This document shows, piece by piece, positions 1 to 7,124 of a stretch of DNA of 13,333 nucleotides (positions within the stretch are counted from its first letter, which is position 1; every line of letters starts with the position of its first letter). Under the pieces are notes generated by a model. The model was not told where the DNA came from. It saw nothing but the letters and a program-made list of their open reading frames with translations, and did not search any database. The translations under genes were made by a program, and so were the position numbers. The DNA is from Candidatus Gastranaerophilales bacterium (GTDB taxonomy: Bacteria; Cyanobacteriota; Vampirovibrionia; Gastranaerophilales; Gastranaerophilaceae): assembly GCA_944326625.1 (NCBI GenBank), contig CALVER010000022.1, forward strand, positions 1 to 13,333, in the 5' to 3' direction.

Positions 1-73
1 GGGGGTTTAGCTCAGCTGGTAGAGCATCTGCTTTGCACGCAGAGGGTCAGGAGTTCGAATCTCCTAACCTCCA
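1..73 (+). tRNA. tRNA-Ala (anticodon UGC)
   Basis: A full cloverleaf can be folded by eye. The 7-bp acceptor stem GGGGGTT/AACCTCC (1-7 with 66-72, one G-U pair) is followed by a D arm GCTC/GAGC. The anticodon stem TCTGC/GCAGA encloses loop TTTGCAC with anticodon TGC, and the T arm AGGAG/CTCCT encloses TTCGAAT. Discriminator base A is at 73. The next bases are AAA, so the CCA end is not encoded and must be added by a nucleotidyltransferase. The gene begins at the first base of the window, so its promoter lies outside. Confidence 0.97.
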
Positions 74-111
74 AAAATAAAAGAGGCACCAATGGTGCCT
101 CTTTTATTTTT
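74..111 (+). terminator. Intrinsic terminator after tRNA-Ala
   Basis: A perfect inverted repeat of about 17 bp (74-90 with 94-110) surrounds a 3-nt loop AAT. Its GC-rich core GAGGCACC/GGTGCCTC is flanked by A-tracts on the 5' side and T-rich sequence on the 3' side (102-120). Because of the A/T flanks it could work in both orientations, but its position immediately 3' of the tRNA points to ending that transcript. Confidence 0.9.
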
Positions 112-124
112 ATTTATTTTCATA

Positions 125-170
125 TATAATAAATTTAGGTTTCATTAGGTTTCAAGAAAGTTAGAGGTTT
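125..170 (+). promoter_or_regulatory. Candidate promoter and leader of the 155-aa gene
   Basis: A perfect -10 hexamer TATAAT lies at 125-130. No convincing -35 is seen; that position falls in the T-rich tail of the terminator. AGAGG at 163-167 precedes the ATG at 171 with only 3 nt of spacing, so the ribosome site is close but plausible. Confidence 0.45.
135..154 (+). repeat. Two exact tandem copies of a 10-bp unit
   Basis: TTAGGTTTCA occurs at 135-144 and again at 145-154 with no gap, just after the candidate -10. A partial match TTAGAGGTTT follows at 161-170. The repeat sits at or just after the predicted transcription start. It could be a protein site with one-turn spacing or simply replication slippage. 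Confidence 0.7.
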
Positions 171-638
171 ATGAAAAAATTATTAATACTTTTATTAGCA
201 TTTGGCATTTTGAATGTTAATTTTACGGTTCTTGCGTCAGAAAATTTGCAAAAAAAGCCTGCAATTGAGGTACAACAACAAAGCGGAATAATTTACGATG
301 ACGCGCCAAAATGGGAAGAATATGTTGCGCCCAAATACCGTAACCCGCGCACAGACTTTAGCAGAGCTGGGTCTATTACAGAGCTTGCAATCGGAGGCTT
401 GTTGACATCTTTAATCCTTACCGCGCCAATTGGTATTCCTATGGTAATCCATGGCACAACCAAGGTTAAAATGGTCTCTTATGCAAACCGCAAACGAATT
501 TTTGACGAAGAAATTGCTAAAGCAAAATTAATTGAGGATCAGGAGGAAAGAGCCGAAGCTTACAAAAAAATTCTGAAAAGATGTAACTTAAAGGAATCCA
601 CAAGACAACATTATGCTGAAAAAGAAGCAAAAGACTAA
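171..638 (+). CDS. Small secreted or membrane-anchored protein, unknown function
   Basis: The 155-residue product is not recognised. It begins with a clear export signal: MKK, a hydrophobic stretch at about 4-20, and a possible cleavage after VLA near residue 22. A polar, proline-rich region (25-65) follows, then a second hydrophobic segment at about 73-97 with a G/P-rich turn. The C-terminal half is highly charged and helical (about 98-155, rich in K/E/R) and could form a coiled coil. If the signal is cleaved, one membrane helix would remain. The gene has its own candidate promoter after the tRNA terminator and ends 17 bp from the convergent acyltransferase gene, so it is transcriptionally separate from the polyene operons. 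Nothing links it functionally to them. Confidence 0.75.
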   Translation: MKKLLILLLAFGILNVNFTVLASENLQKKPAIEVQQQSGIIYDDAPKWEEYVAPKYRNPRTDFSRAGSITELAIGGLLTSLILTAPIGIPMVIHGTTKVKMVSYANRKRIFDEEIAKAKLIEDQEERAEAYKKILKRCNLKESTRQHYAEKEAKD

Positions 639-655
639 ATCCCGTATTCAAAATA

Positions 656-1528
656 CTAATTAAAAAGATCATAAAAATGATAAAATTGAAACGGATATAA
701 CGGTACAAGTTTTTCCAAAAAATTCAAATACTCTTTCTGCATAACAGAAATTGCCTCTTTTTTTGTACCTTTAAATTCAAATTTTTTCAGATAAATCTTA
801 TATTTATCTTTTATCTTCAAGGCGCAGACAAAATAAATCGGGCATTCCATTAAATATGCGAATTTGAATGTGCCGAAAGGAAGTAAAATTCCCCGTCCTA
901 AAAATTCAGCCGAAACATTTGCACTATTTTTGGAAATTCTATCACCTGCCATTATGACAATATCACCGTTTGAAACCTTTTCTTTAATCTCTATTGATGT
1001 ATTGATTGTTATTTCCTCCACGGGGTATAACATTGCAGGTGCAGGAACTGAAATTTGCTTGATAAAATTATTAAATATCTTACACTGATCAGCCGACAAA
1101 AATATATTCACATATTTATCAGGATTTTGAAATAAAAATGTACGCATCATCTCAATATTTCCAAGATGTGAACCGATTATAAATAAACCGTTTTCTAAAT
1201 CATTTCTGAATTTCAATTCATCCTCTATATCGTCAAATACAAGATTTTCAGGGTTATAGCGCCCTGAATAGACCTCCATTCTATCAAGCAACGAATATGA
1301 ATAAGACAAAAAATGTCTAAATTGATTAAAAATGCCGGAATTTAAACCTATTATTGATAAATATTTTTCGGATGCCTTTCGCGGTTCTTTTGCGCCAAGA
1401 AAAGCAAAAAATGTTATGAAAAAGACAATAAATTTAACAAAATTTTTCCCGAAAAATTTATACAAATACCATAAAATCAAAAGCCTCTTTTCACCTGCGG
1501 CAAGCTCTTTCATTTGATACCACTTCAT
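656..1528 (-). CDS. LpxL/HtrB-like lipid acyltransferase (APE-cluster type)
   Basis: The 290-aa protein resembles the lysophospholipid/lipid A acyltransferase superfamily. A hydrophobic helix lies at about 28-46, and the catalytic HxxxxE motif is GSHLGNIE (His121, Glu126). A second conserved stretch AGDR is at about 194-197. The opening residues (KWYQMKELAAGEKRL) resemble the acyltransferase half of the glycosyltransferase-acyltransferase fusion of proteobacterial APE clusters (family knowledge from memory). No glycosyltransferase domain is present here. It probably acylates the polyene carrier lipid or glycolipid at the inner membrane. The start at 1528 is favoured over the second Met (residue 6) because GGGAGG (complement of 1536-1541) stands 7 nt upstream. 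The start overlaps the exporter stop by 4 bp (ATGA). It is the last gene of the operon; no strong terminator is visible. Confidence 0.85.
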   Translation of the reverse strand: MKWYQMKELAAGEKRLLILWYLYKFFGKNFVKFIVFFITFFAFLGAKEPRKASEKYLSIIGLNSGIFNQFRHFLSYSYSLLDRMEVYSGRYNPENLVFDDIEDELKFRNDLENGLFIIGSHLGNIEMMRTFLFQNPDKYVNIFLSADQCKIFNNFIKQISVPAPAMLYPVEEITINTSIEIKEKVSNGDIVIMAGDRISKNSANVSAEFLGRGILLPFGTFKFAYLMECPIYFVCALKIKDKYKIYLKKFEFKGTKKEAISVMQKEYLNFLEKLVPLYPFQFYHFYDLFN

Positions 1529-3627
1529 ACTTCATCCTCCCGTTTGTAGTCAAACAAAAGACTTGTAAGATATGAAATCGTTAATCCCGTACTTAATATA
1601 AAACCCAGAGAACTTATTAATTTAAAACCGGTAAACGCCAGCAGCAAAAAAGAGAAAACACTCGTAAGGCAGGATAACAAAACCGCATCGGAAGATGATT
1701 TTATTCCGCTTGCTCTAAATACCGAATAATCAAGCCCGAAACCCACAATTAAAAAAATCGCCAGAATATGAAAAAGATTAATTTCCTGACCTGTAATTGA
1801 CACAAGAGAAATCGCAAATAACGCTGCAAAAACAGATGGCACAGTTATTTTTATTGCGGTTTTAGGTTTATATATTAATGCCAAAAGCACAAATAATATT
1901 ACAAAAATCGGCAAAAGCATCCTGACACAGCTGATTCTGCAGTTTCTGATTTTCTGCGTTATATCTCTTGTTACATCAACATATTCCGCACCGCTATCCG
2001 TAATTATTTTAGGATTATTTATATCATATAAAACCATCAAAGATCTATTATCAGACAATAAAAATTCGGAAAATACAGACATATATTCCAAAAAATCATT
2101 CCCTTGACGTTCTGACAGAAGCTGCCGCTTTTCTTTCGGAGATAAAAATTCAGCATAAGCATTCAACTTAGACTTATACAATGATTTTCTGAGTTCAAAA
2201 TTCATTTTTTGCTGCTTAATTGACGGAACAAATTTACTCAACGCCTGATAATCATTACTGTTCAAATTTTTGGAAATAGCTTCTTCTTTTTCCAGAATAT
2301 CCTGAATATTTTTTCCGCTGACAACAGCAAAAGATGTTTTTCTGTTTCCGCCGGTTACCGACGCAAACAGCTTTTCCGCACTCATTAATTTTTTTGAAGG
2401 TACATACAAATTTCTTATATCGTCATTAAATTTCAGAAAAAACATCCCGGAAACAGACACCAAAATTACAAAAATTGCAAAAATCTTTTTGAATTTGTCA
2501 GGAATTTGAAAACTTATATTTTTCCTTGATGTTTCAATTTTTACAAACGGACAAAACAAAACAACTGCTGAATAAACCGTAAACAATCCGGTCATCGTAA
2601 AAATGGAAATTTGTTTTAATAATTCAACACCGGAAAATAAAAGTACTGCAAATGCACTGATCGTTGTAAGCATACTTACGGTTAAACTTTTAAAAATTTT
2701 ATCAAGATCTTTTTCAATAAAATAATGCAGCATATAATCAATACAAATTCCGATAAGCGTTGTTGAAAATACAAACGTCAAAACATGTATTGAAGAAAAA
2801 ACAATCGAGCACACCAGATATCCTGATAATATTCCGGCACCCAAACCTAATACAATAGGGAATAAAAGTTTTAAATTCCCGAAATAAAAATAACAGATCC
2901 CTATTATAAAAAGAAACGACAATACACAAATAATATTCACTTCCAGCATAGAGCGCGAACTCGCATAATAAGAATGGACAGGTGTTCCTGTCAAATAAAT
3001 TTTCACATCGTCGTTTGAAATTTCATCCTGCAAATCAACAAGCGTTTTTATTTGTTTATTAACAATATCAGGAGATAAAACATCTTGATTGTTAACCTCC
3101 AGCCGCATAACTTTATAATATTTACCGTTATATTCAATCAAATCAAGATTACCGTTGTCCAACGACTTTATGTAATCTTCAAACAGCATAAAAGGATCCT
3201 GATTCAAAGGCACAAGCATAATTGAAAAAGGATCAATCAATCTTGAATATGCCTCCTGCAAAATTTCATCAAACTTTTTCTGTTCAAGTTTTTTCTTTGA
3301 AGATAAAGACAAAAGATTTTTGTTATATTTTTGATACTCTGACAAAATTTCGGAAAAATCAAAATCTTTTACCTTAAAAAAATCCTTATTAACAGAATTA
3401 TAAAATTTTTCGGCAGTTTGAAGGGTTAAAGATTGCGAAGGAGCTTCGACAAGTACGTTAATTCCGGCGGAATATCTTCCGCTAAGCATAACAACCGTCT
3501 CATCAGCCGAGCTGTTTGAAAAAACAGCTTTCAAAAGATTCGTCTCGGTTTTTACGGGATGTGTAAATACCCATAAACCAACTGTGATAAAAAATAAAAT
3601 ATATAAAATTCTTAAAAAATTTTTCAT
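1525..3627 (-). CDS. MMPL/RND-family exporter of the polyene cluster
   Basis: The 700-aa protein has the RND two-half layout. TM1 (about 4-22) is followed by a large periplasmic loop (23-227), then five helices (about 228-362). A second half follows with TM7 (380-399), a second loop (400-567) and five more helices (568-693), about 12 TM in all. Both proton-relay helices carry the MMPL-type GxxxDY motif: GICIDY (Asp297-Tyr298) in TM4 and GFGLDY (Asp633-Tyr634) in TM10. Such exporters accompany APE and flexirubin clusters and are thought to move the lipid-linked pigment out of the inner membrane. It starts 1 nt after the LolA stop without a clear Shine-Dalgarno sequence, implying translational coupling, and its stop overlaps the next start. 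Length and motifs look intact. Confidence 0.9.
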   Translation of the reverse strand: MKNFLRILYILFFITVGLWVFTHPVKTETNLLKAVFSNSSADETVVMLSGRYSAGINVLVEAPSQSLTLQTAEKFYNSVNKDFFKVKDFDFSEILSEYQKYNKNLLSLSSKKKLEQKKFDEILQEAYSRLIDPFSIMLVPLNQDPFMLFEDYIKSLDNGNLDLIEYNGKYYKVMRLEVNNQDVLSPDIVNKQIKTLVDLQDEISNDDVKIYLTGTPVHSYYASSRSMLEVNIICVLSFLFIIGICYFYFGNLKLLFPIVLGLGAGILSGYLVCSIVFSSIHVLTFVFSTTLIGICIDYMLHYFIEKDLDKIFKSLTVSMLTTISAFAVLLFSGVELLKQISIFTMTGLFTVYSAVVLFCPFVKIETSRKNISFQIPDKFKKIFAIFVILVSVSGMFFLKFNDDIRNLYVPSKKLMSAEKLFASVTGGNRKTSFAVVSGKNIQDILEKEEAISKNLNSNDYQALSKFVPSIKQQKMNFELRKSLYKSKLNAYAEFLSPKEKRQLLSERQGNDFLEYMSVFSEFLLSDNRSLMVLYDINNPKIITDSGAEYVDVTRDITQKIRNCRISCVRMLLPIFVILFVLLALIYKPKTAIKITVPSVFAALFAISLVSITGQEINLFHILAIFLIVGFGLDYSVFRASGIKSSSDAVLLSCLTSVFSFLLLAFTGFKLISSLGFILSTGLTISYLTSLLFDYKREDEV

Positions 3628-3628
3628 A

Positions 3629-4144
3629 CTATTTGCATTCTGTAAAATTTATCTTTGTACTTCCGCTCTTTACCGTGTTAATTTCCAGTTTATCAATATA
3701 TTTACTGCCATAGATGACTATAGACTCCATAACTGTTTTAATTTTGGAATCATTTTTCGGTTTTAGTGCCAGCTGCCAATTTTGGTTATTTTTCAAATAA
3801 AAGACATCAAAATTCTTATTAATATACGAAAAATCTTTTTTAGAAACAGCAAGAATTATATCACTAATCCGCTTATCAGATGTATAAGCCGTAGTTGATT
3901 TAAAGGGATATAACGTTTCAAAAACCACTCCGTTTTTAATATCAAAAGTAAAATCTCCGCCGGAATTTACAAAAGCATTAGAGCCTGGAATGGTTTTTGT
4001 CTGGTTAAATTTACATGAAACTGTTGAATACTGCGGGATTTCAACGTCCAAAATATTCGCGGGATATTTGTATATCAAATCATCCGCAAAAGCCATGAGT
4101 CCTGCCTGAAAAATTATAATCAAACATAATATAAATTTTTTCAT
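3629..4144 (-). CDS. LolA-like periplasmic lipoprotein/lipid carrier
   Basis: The 171-aa product has a typical signal peptide (MKK, hydrophobic to about residue 18, likely cleavage AFA|DD near 20). A beta-rich mature domain of about 150 residues follows, with the pattern of the LolA carrier fold (SVSCKFNQTKTIPGS near 41-55, then an FDIKNGVVFET strand region near 68). In APE clusters a LolA-type protein lies next to the MMPL exporter and probably shuttles the acylated pigment across the periplasm. The gene starts 2 nt after the thioesterase stop with no recognisable Shine-Dalgarno site, so reinitiation is likely. The assignment rests on signal peptide, size and synteny more than on strong motifs. 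Confidence 0.8.
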   Translation of the reverse strand: MKKFILCLIIIFQAGLMAFADDLIYKYPANILDVEIPQYSTVSCKFNQTKTIPGSNAFVNSGGDFTFDIKNGVVFETLYPFKSTTAYTSDKRISDIILAVSKKDFSYINKNFDVFYLKNNQNWQLALKPKNDSKIKTVMESIVIYGSKYIDKLEINTVKSGSTKINFTECK

Positions 4145-4146
4145 AA

Positions 4147-4560
4147 TTAAAGATTACAACAAGCAAACTTATCTTTCAAACCTTTGGGCGCCGAATAAAC
4201 ACTTTCGTTTGTTAATCTGTCAACACAAATTTGCATTGTCTTTGCTTTAAATAACTTTTCGCCTGTTTCCTCATCAAAAATAGCATATTTAATTATAAGA
4301 CAAGGTTCTATTTCTTCAAGCGATGAAACTATCTTTAATTTTTGATTAAAATAACACGGCTTAATAAATTTCAAATCCATAGTTGCAACAGGATACATAA
4401 TTCCGTCTTTTGCCATGCTGTCATAACCGTAACCGAGTTTATACAACAAGTCGCACCGTGCTCTTTCCAAATACTTTATATAATTCCCATGCCAGACAAC
4501 ATTCATAGGGTCAAGGTCATAAAATTGAACTGTTAAAAAGGTTTCCGCACAAAATTTCAT
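4147..4560 (-). CDS. Hotdog acyl-thioesterase (4HBT/YbgC-like) of the APE cluster
   Basis: The 137-aa protein is a single hotdog domain of the 4-hydroxybenzoyl-CoA thioesterase family. The N-terminal signature YDLDPMNVVWHGNY (14-27) carries the acidic residues Asp15/Asp17 and His24, followed by YLERAR with Glu32, the expected pattern for YbgC/FadM-like enzymes. It should hydrolyse acyl-ACP or acyl-CoA thioesters, for example to clear stalled intermediates or release the finished polyene acid. GAGGTG lies 5 nt upstream of the ATG. A 19-nt gap separates it from the ligase-dehydratase gene upstream, and the LolA gene follows after 2 nt. Confidence 0.9.
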   Translation of the reverse strand: MKFCAETFLTVQFYDLDPMNVVWHGNYIKYLERARCDLLYKLGYGYDSMAKDGIMYPVATMDLKFIKPCYFNQKLKIVSSLEEIEPCLIIKYAIFDEETGEKLFKAKTMQICVDRLTNESVYSAPKGLKDKFACCNL

Positions 4561-4579
4561 ATTTCACCTCAAATTTTAA

Positions 4580-6124
4580 TTACTTTACAAATATACCGGA
4601 GGAATACACTTTGTCATCCGCCTCATAGGTAAAATCAACGCAATTTTCTTTATTTTTAAGCTTTAACGTTATTTCCGTATCTGATTTTATAATATTGGAA
4701 AACTTAACCTTTTTAACTTCATCCGGCGGAATTTCAATATTAAAAAAATTATCGGCAAAATATTTTGCATAATAAAGCTGTACAACCCCCGGTAAAATCG
4801 GCATAATATCAAAATGACCGTCAAAAAAGTTACAATTTTTCTTGAAAATTAAATTAATTTCGGCATTATCAGAGCTGACTTTTTTTGATAAAACAAAAGG
4901 CAAAGACAAATTCATTCCAAAAATACGATTGAGTTTTGTTTTATCAATTTTTCCGTTTGCAGTGAGCGGAATTTCACTCAAAATCCGCCATTTTTTCGGC
5001 ACAACTTCACTAAATTGCAACAGAAAATGACGCAATTCATCTTTGTCAAGATTAAAATTATCAGTTGCAGCAACACATGCAAGCTTATTTGCATACATAA
5101 AACAATAGCAATCTTTAACATCCGCGTGCTTTTTCAAAATATTTTCAATTTCGTCAAGCGAAACCCGTTTTTCAAAAATTTTTACAATTCTGTCAGAACG
5201 TTTTTTTAATATAAACTCTTTCTCATTAACGTACTTAATAATATCCGGCAAAATCACCTTTTCTTGAACAAAAAATCCGGATGTCACAACTGTGTTATCA
5301 TTGCGGTCTACGGAAACCGAAACATCCTTAAATGTCCTAAATTCATCATAACCTCTTTTGAAAGCAATATTGCCGGTTTCAGTACTTCCGTATATATCAA
5401 TAACGTCCGAAAACCGCTTAAAATAATCCAAAACATTATTCTTTAACTTTGAACCCGCAAGAAAAATTTTTTCAGGTGCTTTTTCAAATACAAAATCATA
5501 TTTGGCAAGTTTTTCCATAAAAGTCGGCGTTGAAATTAATATGTAATCATCTTTTATATCGCCAAATTGCTCCGGAAACTCAATTCTGCGGCAATTAATT
5601 TTCAAATTATGCCAAAACGGTAAAATAAAATTAAAAGTAAAACCAAAACTGTGTGTAAGTGAAACAGTTGACGCACTGATTAAATGACCTGCCAAATTAA
5701 ATTCATCAATTATACTTTGAGCTTCCAAAATAAGCTTAGCCAAATTTTTTTGAATAAGCTGCGGTTCTCCTGTTGAACCCGATGTGAAAATATATATTTT
5801 GGCCTCATTTATATCCAAATTCTCATCTTGAAATATAGCATCAACAGGATAAGATTTCTCCGGCAAAATATATTCATCATCTAATTGTGCCAAACGCGTT
5901 TTATCAGATAAAAGATAAATATTCTTACGCGCAAAAACAGCTGCAAAAAAATTCACGGCAAAATTAAAATAATCATCCCCAAACAAAACCACATTTCCTT
6001 TTGGAGATTTTAAAAACTCTTTTGTCTGATAATAAACATGTTTTTTAAATTCGCCAAAAGTTATACAGGGATTGACGAACAAGATATCTTCATCATATTT
6101 GCTGCCGTAAAACTTTTCCAGCAT
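4580..6124 (-). CDS. AMP-dependent acyl ligase fused to an ApeI-like hotdog dehydratase
   Basis: This 514-aa protein has two domains. Residues 1 to about 400 form an adenylating ligase: P-loop FTSGSTGEP (113-121), YGSTETG (245-251), hinge region KKRSDR (307-312) and catalytic Lys392 in TANGKID. Residues about 420-514 form a FabA/FabZ-like hotdog with DGHFDIMPILPG (435-446), His437 being the catalytic type. The position of the FabZ catalytic Glu (LIVEAMAQ) is occupied by Tyr451, so this half-site lacks the acid. The ligase probably activates an (aryl) acid starter for the ACPs; the hotdog serves dehydration with the ApeP-like partner at 9581-10030. ApeH and ApeI are separate proteins in the characterised proteobacterial systems, as I recall. 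GAGGAAAAA lies upstream of the ATG, within the overlap with the preceding membrane-protein gene (32 bp). Confidence 0.92.
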   Translation of the reverse strand: MLEKFYGSKYDEDILFVNPCITFGEFKKHVYYQTKEFLKSPKGNVVLFGDDYFNFAVNFFAAVFARKNIYLLSDKTRLAQLDDEYILPEKSYPVDAIFQDENLDINEAKIYIFTSGSTGEPQLIQKNLAKLILEAQSIIDEFNLAGHLISASTVSLTHSFGFTFNFILPFWHNLKINCRRIEFPEQFGDIKDDYILISTPTFMEKLAKYDFVFEKAPEKIFLAGSKLKNNVLDYFKRFSDVIDIYGSTETGNIAFKRGYDEFRTFKDVSVSVDRNDNTVVTSGFFVQEKVILPDIIKYVNEKEFILKKRSDRIVKIFEKRVSLDEIENILKKHADVKDCYCFMYANKLACVAATDNFNLDKDELRHFLLQFSEVVPKKWRILSEIPLTANGKIDKTKLNRIFGMNLSLPFVLSKKVSSDNAEINLIFKKNCNFFDGHFDIMPILPGVVQLYYAKYFADNFFNIEIPPDEVKKVKFSNIIKSDTEITLKLKNKENCVDFTYEADDKVYSSGIFVK

Positions 6125-6521
6125 TTGCTTTTTTCCTCAAAACTATTCTTACAATATATTCTACCGCAAATATAACACCAATCGCAAAATATGAAATACA
6201 TCCATTGTATAATGCCCACAATTTTTCCGGCAAAAATACCGTTATAAGTGAAATTACAAAATTAAAAAATGTAAAAACACACCAGACATAGGTAAGATTT
6301 TTCGTATAATTTTTTGTAAAATCATCCAGTGTCCCGCCCTCGAGCGTTCTTGCAAATTTTTGAATAACCGTTTCTTTAGTAAATAAAGAAATAAAAAATA
6401 CCAAAAAAGTTGTCAAATTTGCCAGAACAGGATAAAATTTCACAAAATAAATCTGAGTATAATGAAATATAACAATTACACAAAGTGTAATAAAAAACGG
6501 AATAATAAATTTCAATTTCAT
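6093..6521 (-). CDS. COG4648-like small membrane protein of the APE cluster
   Basis: The 142-aa protein has four predicted membrane helices (about 4-20, 31-47, 77-96, 104-127). A conserved cytoplasmic loop contains TKETVIQKFAR (48-58) and the segment YTKNLTYVWCVFTFFN (72-87). This pattern and its position between ACP and AMP-ligase match the COG4648 (ApeG-type) proteins found in APE clusters. The biochemical role is unknown; a membrane anchor for the synthase or an acyl/lipid transfer partner is possible. Its start overlaps the ACP stop by 4 bp and its 3' end overlaps the ligase gene by 32 bp, so the products are probably made in linked amounts. Confidence 0.82.
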   Translation of the reverse strand: MKLKFIIPFFITLCVIVIFHYTQIYFVKFYPVLANLTTFLVFFISLFTKETVIQKFARTLEGGTLDDFTKNYTKNLTYVWCVFTFFNFVISLITVFLPEKLWALYNGCISYFAIGVIFAVEYIVRIVLRKKANAGKVLRQQI

Positions 6522-6772
6522 TCTAAAAGTTCCGCAATTGTTTTTGCAACATCATCAACTGTTCTGATTTGTTTAAACCTGTCAGGTGCAATTTTTTTAT
6601 CGGTAAAATACTGCAATTTAACCGCCAAATCAACTGCATCAATACTATCAAGCTCCAAATCTTCAAACAAATTGGCCTCGGGTGTTACAAGAGACCTCTC
6701 AATTTCAAAATCATCAACAAGAATATCGGTTAATTTTTCCATGATTTCATTGTACGTAAAATTCTTACTCAC
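6518..6772 (-). CDS. Acyl carrier protein (second ACP of the operon, ApeF-like position)
   Basis: An 84-aa acyl carrier protein. The phosphopantetheine site is in LFEDLELDSIDAVDL, with the Ser about 43 residues from the chosen start. The family length is about 80-90 aa. The frame can be opened at a TTG at 6790, but GTG at 6772-6770 is preferred. AGGAG (complement of 6781-6785) stands exactly 8 nt upstream of it and would be coding from the TTG, and the residues before GTG derive from a duplicated piece of the neighbouring gene. It is expected to carry the starter and growing polyene acyl chain together with the other ACP. Its stop overlaps the start of the membrane-protein gene by 4 bp. Confidence 0.9.
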   Translation of the reverse strand: MSKNFTYNEIMEKLTDILVDDFEIERSLVTPEANLFEDLELDSIDAVDLAVKLQYFTDKKIAPDRFKQIRTVDDVAKTIAELLE

Positions 6773-6780
6773 CTGCTTTA

Positions 6781-6785
6781 CTCCT
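6781..6785 (-). promoter_or_regulatory. Shine-Dalgarno site that sets the second ACP's GTG start
   Basis: The minus strand reads AGGAG, then 8 nt, then GTG at 6772-6770. An identical arrangement (AGGAG at 6855-6859, GTG at 6846-6844) exists one repeat unit upstream, where it is abortive. Confidence 0.75.
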
Positions 6786-6825
6786 GACAAAATCTTTTTT
6801 GTTTTAACTAAATAAAAATACTGTG

Positions 6826-6846
6826 TTATGCTAAATTCTTACTCAC
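6826..6846 (-). pseudogene. Vestigial 6-codon start of the second ACP
   Basis: On the minus strand GTG AGT AAG AAT TTA GCA TAA reads MSKNLA-stop. It is preceded by AGGAG at the same 8-nt spacing as the real start. The second ACP begins MSKNF, so this is a duplicated, decapitated start. It overlaps the stop codon of the first ACP in another frame. Whether it is translated is unknown. Confidence 0.6.
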
Positions 6847-7096
6847 CTATATTGCTCCTGATAAAATCAGCTATTGTTTTAACTGAATAAAAATACTGTG
6901 CATTTTTCTGTTTATCAGAGGACAACTTTATATTATATTTCTTTTTTAAAGCCATACCTATTTCAAGAGCATCAATTGAATCAAGCCCGAGCCCTTCAAC
7001 AAAAAGAGGTTCTTCATCTTTAATTTGAGATGGCGTAATATCTTCCAGCTCAAGAGATTTTATTATTAATTCTTTTATCTCATTTTCCAATGTCAT
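6839..7096 (-). CDS. Acyl carrier protein (first ACP of the operon, ApeE-like position)
   Basis: An 85-aa acyl carrier protein with the phosphopantetheine motif GLDSIDALEI (Ser40) and typical acidic helices. FVEGLGLDSIDALEIG is close to ACPs of APE clusters as remembered. The start at 7096 has AGGAA a short distance upstream. The gene follows the PlsC-type acyltransferase after 28 nt. Its last 20 or so codons (AQYFYSVKTIADFIRSNIGE) lie in copy 1 of the tandem duplication. Beyond its TAA stop (6841-6839) the same frame stays open all the way into the second ACP. Confidence 0.93.
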   Translation of the reverse strand: MTLENEIKELIIKSLELEDITPSQIKDEEPLFVEGLGLDSIDALEIGMALKKKYNIKLSSDKQKNAQYFYSVKTIADFIRSNIGE

Positions 7097-7124
7097 AGCT
7101 TAATTCCTATAATAAATTTATACC

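Larger units (their letters stand above)
6759..6900 (-). repeat. Imperfect 74-bp tandem duplication across the ACP-ACP junction
   Basis: Copy 1 (6833-6900) encodes the last codons of the first ACP and the AGGAG/GTG start signal. Copy 2 (6759-6825) repeats it at about 84 percent identity by hand count, with a 1-bp indel and a 7-bp gap. The ends are most conserved: AATTCTTACTCACC is exact in both, and GTTTTAACTRAATAAAAATA differs at one base. Copy 2 provides the start region of the second ACP. Confidence 0.85.

Noticed and set aside
643..655. Hairpin GTATT-CAA-AATAC as a shared terminator between the convergent genes
   Set aside because: The stem is only 5 bp, AT-rich, and has no T-tract on either strand.
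864..1517. Plus-strand frames within 864-1088 and 1332-1517 as genes
   Set aside because: They are opposite-strand shadows of the LpxL-like acyltransferase gene, with no ribosome sites or recognisable domains. The same applies to the short opposite-strand frames elsewhere (for example 7945-8202 and 11314-11571).
5745..5790. Loss of the P-loop Lys in the ligase (TGEPQ instead of TGxPK) as a sign of inactivity
   Set aside because: A Lys follows a few residues later (Lys126) and I recall a similar shift in APE-type ligases; the catalytic Lys392 and other core motifs are intact.
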